NCBI GenBank assembly: GCA_017620115.1
Contig: JAFZRB010000306.1
Span: 1 to 26,593, forward strand
Length of the DNA stretch: 26,593 bases
Source: Clostridia bacterium
Lineage (GTDB): Bacteria; Bacillota; Clostridia; Christensenellales; Aristaeellaceae
Direction of reading: 5' to 3'
Positions 15,451 to 22,409 of this stretch are shown piece after piece (positions within the stretch are counted from its first letter, which is position 1; each line of letters opens with the position of its first letter). The position numbers and the translations under genes are program-made. The notes under the pieces are model-generated. The model did no database searches. It saw only the letters and a program-made list of their open reading frames with translations, and was not told the DNA's origin.

Positions 15451-17427
15451 ATGCAGTATTTCACACGTGAAGGCGACAGCATGATTTTCCGCAACAACGG
15501 CGAAACCATCGTCGTTACGCCCTGGGGACGCGACAGCCTGCGCGTCCGCTCGGCCATGATGGGCGAGCCGCGCGACGACCGGTTTGCCCTGCTCGACCCC
15601 GCACCCTGTCCGGAGGATGTGGAAATTGCGATTGAAGAGCGGAAAGCCACGCTGCGCAACGGCAAAATCACCGCGCGCCTGGAGATTGACGGCTGGCTGG
15701 GCGGCGCGCGGATCTCGTTTTTCAACCGGAAGGGCGAGCTGCTCCTGCGCGAGACGGAGAGCGGCAACGCCCTGAAACTGACGCCGCGCGAGTTCCAGCC
15801 GCTGACCGGCGGCGATTTCGCGCTGAACGTGACCTTCGACGGTCAGGAGGGCGAGCATTTTTACGGCATGGGCCAGTATCAGGAGGAGCAGGTGGACTGG
15901 AAGGGCTGCACGCTGGAGATGAAGCACCGCAATTCTCAGGCCAGCGTGCCCTTCGTCATCTCCTCCCGCGGCTACGGCTTCCTGTGGCACAACCCGGCGC
16001 TGGGCTACGCGTCGTTCGGCAAAAACCGCACCACCTGGCACGCCGACGCCACGCGGCAGATGGATTACTGGATCACGGCGGGAGACAAACCGGCCGACAT
16101 CAGCTTTAACTATGCCAGCGCGACCGGTTTTGCTCCGATGATGCCGGAATACGGCCTCGGCTTCTGGCAGTGCAAGCTGCGCTACTGGAATCAGGAGCAG
16201 GTGCTCGAAGTGGCGCGCGAGTATAAGCGGCGCGGGCTGCCCATCGATGTCATCGTCATCGACTTTTTCCATTGGCCGCGCATGGGCGATTATCGCTTTG
16301 ACCCCGAATTCTTCCCGGATCCGGAGGGGATGGTCAGGGAGCTCAGGAGCATGGGCATCGAGCTGATGGTCAGCGTGTGGCCGCTGGTCGCCATGACGAG
16401 CGAGAACTACGAGGAGATGAAGCAGCAGGGGCTGCTCATGCGGGCGGACTACGGCGAGCAGGTGGCCCTGCGGTTTATGGAAGACGCCATGTTCTTCGAC
16501 GCGACCAACCCGCGCGCCCGCGAATACGTGTGGAACAAGTGCAGGCGGAATTACTACGATAAGGGCGTGCGCATCTTCTGGCTGGACGAGGCCGAACCGG
16601 AGCTCGGCTCGTACGACTTCCGTCACTTCCGCTACCACGCCGGCAGCGGCCAGATGGTCGGCAACCTTTACCCGCAGTGCTACTCGCGCGCGTTCTACGA
16701 GGGCATGATTCAGGCCGGGCAGGAAAATCCCGTCAACCTCGTGCGCTGCGCCTGGGCGGGCAGCCAGCGCTACGGCGCGCTGGTCTGGTCGGGCGACATC
16801 ATGAGCGACTGGACGTATTTCCGCCGCCAGCTCTGCGCGGGCCTCAGCATGGGCGCGGCGGGCATTCCCTGGTGGACGACCGACATCGGCGGGTTCCACG
16901 CGGGAGACCCGCAGGATCCAAATTTTCGCGAGCTGCTGATCCGCTGGTTCCAGTGGGGCTGCTACTGTCCGGTGATGCGGCTGCACGGCGACCGCCAGCC
17001 CGCGCAGCCGGTCTACCGGAAGGACGGCGCCCGCGCGCTCAACTCCGGCAGCGACAACGAGGTGTGGAGCTTTGGCGAGGAGGCTTATCCCATACTCGTC
17101 AAATACATGCGCCGCCGGGAAGAACTCAGGCCGTATGTGCGCTCTCTCATGAAGGAAGCGCACGAATCCGGCGCGCCGCTTCTGAGGGGCATGTATTACG
17201 AATTCCCGGACGACGAAAACTGCGCGCTGCTGCGGGATCAATACATGTTCGGCGCACAGCTGCTCGTAGCTCCGGTTATGACGCCCGGCGCGCGGAGCCG
17301 CGGCGTGTATCTTCCCCGCGGGACATGGCGCAACGCGGATACCGGTGAGCTCATCTCCGGCGGCCGGCGGATCGACGTTTCGGCGCCGCTCGAGGTGATC
17401 CCCGTCTTCGAGCGCGTATCCGGGTGA
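15451..17427 (+). CDS. GH31 family alpha-glycosidase (alpha-glucosidase/alpha-xylosidase type)
   Basis: Retaining alpha-glycosidase of family GH31, cytoplasmic since no signal peptide is present. The 658 residues are compact for the family (YicI is about 770). An N-terminal beta-sandwich (1-225) precedes the catalytic barrel. The nucleophile is D379 in IFWLDEAEPE and the acid/base is D449 in VWSGDIMSDW. Further conserved pieces are IDVIVIDFFHW (265-275), GIPWWTTDIGGF (471-482) and MRLHGD (509-514). A C-terminal beta-domain starts near 605. Specificity for glucosyl, xylosyl or galactosyl ends cannot be fixed by eye. The ribosome site is GAAAGGA. It closes the rightward operon and is followed by a terminator, consistent with trimming imported oligosaccharides. 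Confidence 0.92.
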   Translation: MQYFTREGDSMIFRNNGETIVVTPWGRDSLRVRSAMMGEPRDDRFALLDPAPCPEDVEIAIEERKATLRNGKITARLEIDGWLGGARISFFNRKGELLLRETESGNALKLTPREFQPLTGGDFALNVTFDGQEGEHFYGMGQYQEEQVDWKGCTLEMKHRNSQASVPFVISSRGYGFLWHNPALGYASFGKNRTTWHADATRQMDYWITAGDKPADISFNYASATGFAPMMPEYGLGFWQCKLRYWNQEQVLEVAREYKRRGLPIDVIVIDFFHWPRMGDYRFDPEFFPDPEGMVRELRSMGIELMVSVWPLVAMTSENYEEMKQQGLLMRADYGEQVALRFMEDAMFFDATNPRAREYVWNKCRRNYYDKGVRIFWLDEAEPELGSYDFRHFRYHAGSGQMVGNLYPQCYSRAFYEGMIQAGQENPVNLVRCAWAGSQRYGALVWSGDIMSDWTYFRRQLCAGLSMGAAGIPWWTTDIGGFHAGDPQDPNFRELLIRWFQWGCYCPVMRLHGDRQPAQPVYRKDGARALNSGSDNEVWSFGEEAYPILVKYMRRREELRPYVRSLMKEAHESGAPLLRGMYYEFPDDENCALLRDQYMFGAQLLVAPVMTPGARSRGVYLPRGTWRNADTGELISGGRRIDVSAPLEVIPVFERVSG

Positions 17428-17449
17428 GGGGAAAAACCGGGAATCTGAC

Positions 17450-17474
17450 GCCGGCGCGGTCGCCGGCTTTTTTT
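17450..17474 (+). terminator. Rho-independent terminator of the rightward glycan operon
   Basis: GCCGGCG (17450-17456), loop CGGT, CGCCGGC (17461-17467) and seven T residues (17468-17474). It lies 22 nt after the GH31 stop and separates that operon from the maltodextrin operon. Confidence 0.92.
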
Positions 17475-17552
17475 ATCCATGGATCAGCGGCGCCGCGGCA
17501 TGGATAAACAATAATTTTACAGAAGAGCCGGCGGCGAGAGCGCGCGTCGCTG

Positions 17553-17581
17553 TTGACAGCCCGGCTGAACCGTGATAAGAT
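17553..17581 (+). promoter_or_regulatory. Promoter of the lacI-malEFG-amylase-malQ-glgP operon
   Basis: TTGACA (17553-17558), 17 nt, TAAGAT (17576-17581). Transcription should begin near 17588, leaving a leader of about 70 nt that contains three 12-bp repeats. No other promoter as good is seen before malE, so the regulator and transporter are probably transcribed together from here. Confidence 0.85.
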
Positions 17582-17597
17582 ATGGGCGAATTGAAAA

Positions 17598-17628
17598 CGT
17601 TACCGACATCGTTTCCGGCAACGTTCCC
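17598..17628 (+). promoter_or_regulatory. Three tandem CGTTnCC repeats at 12-bp spacing, probable operator array
   Basis: CGTTACC (17598), CGTTTCC (17610) and CGTTCCC (17622) recur with an exact 12-bp period just after the expected transcription start. The first and third also carry AACGTT, the palindromic centre usual in LacI-family operators, and TGAAAACGTTACCG (17592-17605) is close to the CcpA cre consensus. The likely reading is a roadblock-type site for the LacI regulator encoded next, CcpA, or both. Confidence 0.6.
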
Positions 17629-17660
17629 AACGAGCGGCTGCTGCCGCGTGGGAGGCCGTT

Positions 17661-18668
17661 ATGAAGATATATACCATCCGGGATATCGCGCAGATGGCGG
17701 GCGTGAGCGTCACCACCGTGTCGCGCGTGCTGAACAACCGCCCGGATGTGAGCCGGGAAACGCAGGAGAAGGTGCGCCGGGTGATGCAGGAGCATCACTT
17801 CGTGGGCAACGCCAACGCGCGCGGCCTCAAGCAGGCCGAGAGCGATCTGATCGCGGTGATCATCCGCGGGCGGCGCAATCCCTTCCTGAACGATCTGGCT
17901 GAACTCATGCTGCAATACGCGTGGGACAGCCGCGCCGCCTTCATCACCGAGTATATAGACGAGCGCGCCGACGAGTTCCACCATGCGCTCAGGCTGATCG
18001 GCGAGCGGCGCATCACCGGCATCATCTTCGTAGGCAGCCGCATCGACGAGCGCTGCGCCTCGCTCGCGGACATGGGCATCCCGATGGTGTTCGCCACCGT
18101 CTCGACGGAGAACACGGCGATGGCGCGCCGCGCGTCGTCCGTCTCCATCGACGACAGGAGCATGGCCCGCGAGGCCGTGAACGCCCTGCTGGATCGCGGA
18201 TGCAGGCGCATCGTGGTGTTTGGCGGCGACCGCGAAGGAACCGACAGCCTGGCGCTGCGGGCGCAGGGCGCGCAGGAAGCCCTCGAGGCGCGCGGCCTTA
18301 CGCTCGACGAAGGTCATTATGTGGAAACCCGGCTCACGCTGGAGGACGCGTACGCCGCGGCGCTCGATTATTTCCGCAGCCGCCCGGACGCGGATGCGGC
18401 GTTCTGCATGAGCGACACCGCGGCCATGGGCGTCATACGCGCGCTGCACGATCTGCGCAGGCGCGTGCCGGAGGACGTGAGCGTGTTGGGCGTGGATGGC
18501 GTGGATGTGGACGAGTTTCTCACGCCGCGGCTCTCCACCGTGGCGCAGCCGGTTCAGGAAATCGCCCGGCGCAGCGTCGAGGTGCTGCGCGACATGATGG
18601 AGCGCGGCGCGCCGGCGCAGCATGTGACCGTCGGCGCGGAGCTGATCCTGCGCGAGTCGGTGAAATGA
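17661..18668 (+). CDS. LacI family transcriptional regulator, probable maltodextrin repressor
   Basis: A 335-residue LacI/GalR regulator. The N-terminal helix-turn-helix YTIRDIAQMAGVSVTTVSRVL (4-24, given in part) with hinge RGLKQAESDLIAVI is followed by a periplasmic-binding-protein-like effector domain (PDADAAFCMSDTAAMGV, VLGVDGVDVDEFLTPRLST). It probably senses a maltooligosaccharide or related signal and represses its own operon through the repeat array just upstream. The ribosome site is GGGAGG, 5 nt before ATG. malE begins 47 nt after the stop. A MalR role is inferred from position; CcpA is less likely since CcpA genes are rarely in transporter operons. Confidence 0.9.
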   Translation: MKIYTIRDIAQMAGVSVTTVSRVLNNRPDVSRETQEKVRRVMQEHHFVGNANARGLKQAESDLIAVIIRGRRNPFLNDLAELMLQYAWDSRAAFITEYIDERADEFHHALRLIGERRITGIIFVGSRIDERCASLADMGIPMVFATVSTENTAMARRASSVSIDDRSMAREAVNALLDRGCRRIVVFGGDREGTDSLALRAQGAQEALEARGLTLDEGHYVETRLTLEDAYAAALDYFRSRPDADAAFCMSDTAAMGVIRALHDLRRRVPEDVSVLGVDGVDVDEFLTPRLSTVAQPVQEIARRSVEVLRDMMERGAPAQHVTVGAELILRESVK

Positions 18669-18715
18669 CGGTAATCTGCACGGGGGACCGTGTAAGAATA
18701 AAAGGAGGAAACCCC

Positions 18716-19924
18716 ATGAAAAAGATTCTTGCTTTGGTTCTGGTTCTGATGATGGCGATGACGTCCGTCGCGTTCGCGGAAGACGTTACGCTGCGCGTCT
18801 GGGTCGGCGACAACAACGACGAGGCGTGGATCAACGGCGTGATCGAGAACTTCAAGGCCGCTTATCCGGACAACAACTACACCATCGAAGTCGGCATCGT
18901 GTCCGAGGGCGACTGCTCCAAGAACGTGCTGGCCGACCCCGAGGCCGCCGCGGATGTCTTCACCTTCGCTGACGACCAGTTCACCAGCCTCTACAACGCC
19001 GGCGCGCTGCAGGAGGTCGTGATCGATCCCGAGACCATCATCGCGAACAACGCGGAAGGCGCCGTGGCCGCTTCCACCGGCACGGACGGCAAGCTGTACG
19101 CCTATCCGGCCACCGCTGACAACGGCTACTTCATGTTCTACTCCAAGGAGTACTTCACCGAGGAAGACGTCGAGTCTCTGGACAAGATGCTCGAGGTCGC
19201 CGCGGCGGCCGGCAAGAAGGTCGGCTTCCCGCTGAGCAACGGCTGGTACATTTATTCCTTCTTCAAGGGCGCCGGCCTGGATATGTACATCAATGAGGAC
19301 GGCGTGACCAATACCTGCAACTGGAACGCCACCGACACCGAGATCAAGGGCGTCGAGGTCGTTGAGGCTCTGCTGGCCATCGCCCAGAACCCCGGCTTCA
19401 TCAACGCCGATTCCGATCCCTTCGTGGCCGGCGTGAAGGACGGCTCCATCATCGCGGGCGTGTCCGGCACCTGGAACGCGAACGTGGCTCAGGAAGCCTG
19501 GGGCGACAACTACGCCGCCGTCAAGCTGCCCACCTACACCGTCGGCGACAAGCAGGTTCAGATGTCTTCCTTCGCCGGCTACAAGCTGGTTGGCGTGAAT
19601 CCCCATTCTGAGTTCGTGGGCGACGCCATGGACTTCGCCGCCTTCATGACCAACGAGGAGAGCCAGCTGAGCCGCTTCGAGCTGCGCAGCCAGGGCCCGG
19701 CCAACAAGGCTGCCGCCGCTTCCGAGGCCGTTCAGGCCGCTCCCGCCATCGCCGCGCTGGCCGCTCAGGCCGCTTACGCCACCGTGCAGCGCGTGGCCGC
19801 TCCTTACTGGACGCCCGCCGCGACTCTGGGCGAGATCATCACCAACAACAATCCCGACGGCACTGACCTGCAGACCATGCTGGACAACACCGTCGCCGGC
19901 ATCACCGCCGCCGCTCTGAACTGA
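18716..19924 (+). CDS. malE: Maltooligosaccharide-binding protein MalE-like, without lipobox
   Basis: Extracytoplasmic maltodextrin-binding protein, 402 residues, family 1 solute-binding fold. The mature part opens DVTLRVWVGDNNDEAWINGV, then ADVFTFADDQFTSLYNAGALQEV and KVGFPLSNGWY, as in clostridial MalE proteins. The signal peptide MKKILALVLVLMMAMTSVAF ends AFA then ED, with no cysteine, so it is a signal peptidase I substrate rather than a lipoprotein. A strong AAAGGAGGAAA ribosome site precedes the ATG. Long in-frame extensions to the left overlap the regulator gene and are not real. It is followed by a stable hairpin before malF, which fits higher expression of the binding protein. The maltodextrin assignment rests on the neighbouring amylase, malQ and glgP. 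Confidence 0.9.
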   Translation: MKKILALVLVLMMAMTSVAFAEDVTLRVWVGDNNDEAWINGVIENFKAAYPDNNYTIEVGIVSEGDCSKNVLADPEAAADVFTFADDQFTSLYNAGALQEVVIDPETIIANNAEGAVAASTGTDGKLYAYPATADNGYFMFYSKEYFTEEDVESLDKMLEVAAAAGKKVGFPLSNGWYIYSFFKGAGLDMYINEDGVTNTCNWNATDTEIKGVEVVEALLAIAQNPGFINADSDPFVAGVKDGSIIAGVSGTWNANVAQEAWGDNYAAVKLPTYTVGDKQVQMSSFAGYKLVGVNPHSEFVGDAMDFAAFMTNEESQLSRFELRSQGPANKAAAASEAVQAAPAIAALAAQAAYATVQRVAAPYWTPAATLGEIITNNNPDGTDLQTMLDNTVAGITAAALN

Positions 19925-19956
19925 GCAGCGATTCGTTCCTGAGCGAATGACAGTAT

Positions 19957-19997
19957 GCCGCCCCGTTCCTGTTCGTTCTGTGCGGGAGCGGGGCGGC
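19957..19997 (+). other. Stable intercistronic stem-loop after malE
   Basis: GCCGCCCCGTTCC (19957-19969) pairs with GGAGCGGGGCGGC (19985-19997), 13 bp with one G-T pair and a 15-nt loop, followed by TGTTTCTT. Such hairpins after binding-protein genes usually stabilise upstream mRNA and partly terminate, lowering permease levels. A smaller inverted repeat, ATTCG/CGAAT, sits just before it (19931-19947). Confidence 0.7.
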
Positions 19998-20064
19998 TGT
20001 TTCTTCGCGCGGCGCGCGACGAAATAACGGGGAATTCCTAATTGATATAAGGAGCGCTGAGAGC

Positions 20065-21534
20065 ATGAGCATGATCCAGCAGACGAAGGCGCGGGGCGGG
20101 AGTTCCGGCCTGTTGCGCGCTTTCTCATCCATCGGCGAGTTTTTCGCCGGCACTGCCGAGGCCTTCCGCAAGGGCGACGTGTGGACGCGCCTTTCCGCAC
20201 TGATCTGCGGTTCGGGCTTTATCGCTCGAGGTCAGATCGTAAAGGGCGTTCTGAAAACGCTCGTGGAGGCCTTCATCATCTACCTCATTCCCACCTTTAT
20301 GGTGCCCAACCTGTCGAAATTCGGCACGCTGGGCACGGTTGTGGCGCAGAAGACCTTCGATCCCGTCACCCGGAAGAACGTCTGGAACGACTACGACAAC
20401 TCCTTCCTGATCCTGCTGTTCAGCGTCATGAGCATGGCGGTCATCGTCGTGGCCGTGATTCTGTGGATGAAGAACATGCGCGCCGCCTATGAGGTTCAGA
20501 AGCTGCAGGAAAGCGGCAGGCATGTGAATTCCTTCCGCGACGATGTGAGCGCGCTTTTCAACAAGCGGTTCCACATCACGCTGCTGTCGCTGCCCACGCT
20601 GGGCGTCTTGCTGTTCATCATCATTCCGCTGATCGTGATGATCCTTATCGCGTTCACCAACTACGATCACGATCATCTGCCGCCCAACGCGCTGTTCACC
20701 TGGGTCGGCTTCAATAACTTCAGGAGCCTGTTCAGCATGTCGGCCGAATCGAGCTTCGGCTATTCGTTCACCCGCGTGCTGGCCTGGACGCTCACCTGGG
20801 CCGTGCTGGCCACGTTCTCCTGCTTCATCCTGGGCATCCTGATGGCCATGTTCATCAACAACAAGAACACCCTGGGCAAGCGCTTCTGGCACACCTGCTT
20901 CATGGTGACCATGGCCGTGCCGCAGTTCGTGAGCCTGCTGCTGGTTCGCAATTTCTTCGCCAACCAGGGCATCGTGAACACCCTCTGCAAGAACGCCGGC
21001 ATCACGGACTGGCTGTTCAATATCGGAGCCATTCCCACCGCCAACTACATTCCCTTCCTCACCAATCCCAACTGGGCGCGGCCCATGATCCTGCTCATCA
21101 ACATCTGGGTGGGCATTCCCTATCAGATGCTGATCGCCACGGGCATCCTGATGAACATCCCCGCCGACCTGACCGAGGCGGCGCGCATCGACGGCGCGAA
21201 CGCCTGGCAGTCGTTCTGGCACATCACCATGCCGTATATCATGTTCGTCATGGGCCCGTCGCTTGTGAACAGCGTTGTGGCGAACATCAACAACTTCAAC
21301 GTCATCTACCTGCTCAGCCACGACGTTTACGTCACGCAGGACCAGCTCATGGCCAACTCCAACTCCAGCGAGGTTGACCTTTTGATCACCTGGCTGTTCG
21401 GCCTCACGCAGGATCGCCAGAACTACAAAATGGCCTCCGTCATCGGCATTCTGGTGTTCGTGGTGTGCGCCATCATCACCCTGGTCGCCTTCAACAGGAT
21501 GATCAAGGGAGACAAGGAGGAGAATTTCCAGTGA
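20065..21534 (+). CDS. malF: Maltodextrin ABC transporter permease MalF-like with N-terminal extension
   Basis: Membrane subunit of the maltodextrin importer. At 489 residues it is longer than the roughly 300-residue permease core. Residues 1-55 are soluble, a hydrophobic segment lies at about 60-80, an external stretch at 81-112, a second segment at 113-136, then the core from about 172. The coupling loop EAARIDGANAWQSFWHITMP is at 371-390. Similar long MalF proteins occur in other Bacillota, and E. coli MalF is also long, though its extra part is a periplasmic loop after the third helix. The ribosome site TAAGGAG lies 10 nt before the ATG. The stop overlaps the malG start. Confidence 0.9.
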   Translation: MSMIQQTKARGGSSGLLRAFSSIGEFFAGTAEAFRKGDVWTRLSALICGSGFIARGQIVKGVLKTLVEAFIIYLIPTFMVPNLSKFGTLGTVVAQKTFDPVTRKNVWNDYDNSFLILLFSVMSMAVIVVAVILWMKNMRAAYEVQKLQESGRHVNSFRDDVSALFNKRFHITLLSLPTLGVLLFIIIPLIVMILIAFTNYDHDHLPPNALFTWVGFNNFRSLFSMSAESSFGYSFTRVLAWTLTWAVLATFSCFILGILMAMFINNKNTLGKRFWHTCFMVTMAVPQFVSLLLVRNFFANQGIVNTLCKNAGITDWLFNIGAIPTANYIPFLTNPNWARPMILLINIWVGIPYQMLIATGILMNIPADLTEAARIDGANAWQSFWHITMPYIMFVMGPSLVNSVVANINNFNVIYLLSHDVYVTQDQLMANSNSSEVDLLITWLFGLTQDRQNYKMASVIGILVFVVCAIITLVAFNRMIKGDKEENFQ

Positions 21535-22409
21535 CACGCGCAGAACATGTCAATAAGCCAAGCCGAAAAAAGATCGTTCGCATGACCATCCGCCATGTGG
21601 TGCTGGCGCTGTTTGCGATCTTCTGGCTGATTCCCATCCTGTGGCTGGTGCTCAACGCCTTCAGCGTGGACAAGGGCCCGAACCTGAGCCACTTCTTCCC
21701 GCAGGCGTTTACGCTGGATCACTTCCGCAACATCCTGCTGCCCGGCGGCGACTCCGTGAACCAGTTCCCGCGCTGGTTCCTGAACACGCTGATCGTGGGC
21801 TGCTTCAACTGCGTCATCTCCAGCGCCTTCGTGCTGATGGTTTCCTACGCCATGAGCTGCATGCGCTTCAAAGCGCGCAAGCCCATGATGAACGTGGCCA
21901 TCATTCTGAACCTGTTCCCCGGCTTCCTCTCGATGATCGCGGTGTACTTCATCCTGAAGGAGTTCGGCCTTACAAACAGCCTCATGGGCCTTGTGATCGT
22001 GTATTCCGCGGGCAGCGGCCTGGGCTACCTCATCGCCAAGGGCTTCTTCGACACCATCTCAAAGTCGCTGCGCGAGGCAGCCTGGATCGAGGGCGCGAAT
22101 GAGTTCACCGTTTTCTGGAAGATCATCCTGCCGCTGGCCAAGCCCATCATCGTGTATACGGTCATCAACGCCTTCCTGGCGCCCTGGATGGACTTCGTGA
22201 TGGCCTCGCTGATGCTCAACAGCGGCGTGTCCTCCGGCAAGACCGTGGCGCTGGGCCTGTTCGCCATGGTGGACAAGGTGAACCGAAACAACTACTTCGG
22301 CGAGTTCTGCGCGGGCGGCGTGGTCGTGTCGATCCCGATCTCGATCCTGTTCGTCATCATGCAGAAGTTCTACGTCGAAGGCATCACCGGCGGTTCGGTG
22401 AAGGGCTGA
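21531..22409 (+). CDS. malG: Maltodextrin ABC transporter permease MalG-like
   Basis: Partner permease of MalF, 292 residues. About six hydrophobic segments are present, with the coupling loop EAAWIEGANEFTVFWKIILP at 182-201 and the family ending YVEGITGGSVKG. The GTG start at 21531 is chosen because AAGGAGGAG lies 9 nt upstream and GTGA overlaps the malF stop; the longer in-frame start at 21465 lies inside malF. Its own stop overlaps the amylase ATG (TGATG). No ATP-binding subunit gene occurs in the cluster, so MalFG probably use a shared MsmK-type ATPase. Confidence 0.92.
   Translation: MTRAEHVNKPSRKKIVRMTIRHVVLALFAIFWLIPILWLVLNAFSVDKGPNLSHFFPQAFTLDHFRNILLPGGDSVNQFPRWFLNTLIVGCFNCVISSAFVLMVSYAMSCMRFKARKPMMNVAIILNLFPGFLSMIAVYFILKEFGLTNSLMGLVIVYSAGSGLGYLIAKGFFDTISKSLREAAWIEGANEFTVFWKIILPLAKPIIVYTVINAFLAPWMDFVMASLMLNSGVSSGKTVALGLFAMVDKVNRNNYFGEFCAGGVVVSIPISILFVIMQKFYVEGITGGSVKG

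Noticed and set aside
15445..17241. A 598-codon minus-strand frame opposite the GH31 gene
   Set aside because: The GH31 motifs with both catalytic aspartates prove the plus-strand reading. The opposite frame has no recognisable domain.
17592..17605. A stand-alone CcpA cre site
   Set aside because: TGAAAACGTTACCG departs from the consensus at two positions including the last base, and it overlaps the 12-bp repeat array, so I list it only as part of that array.
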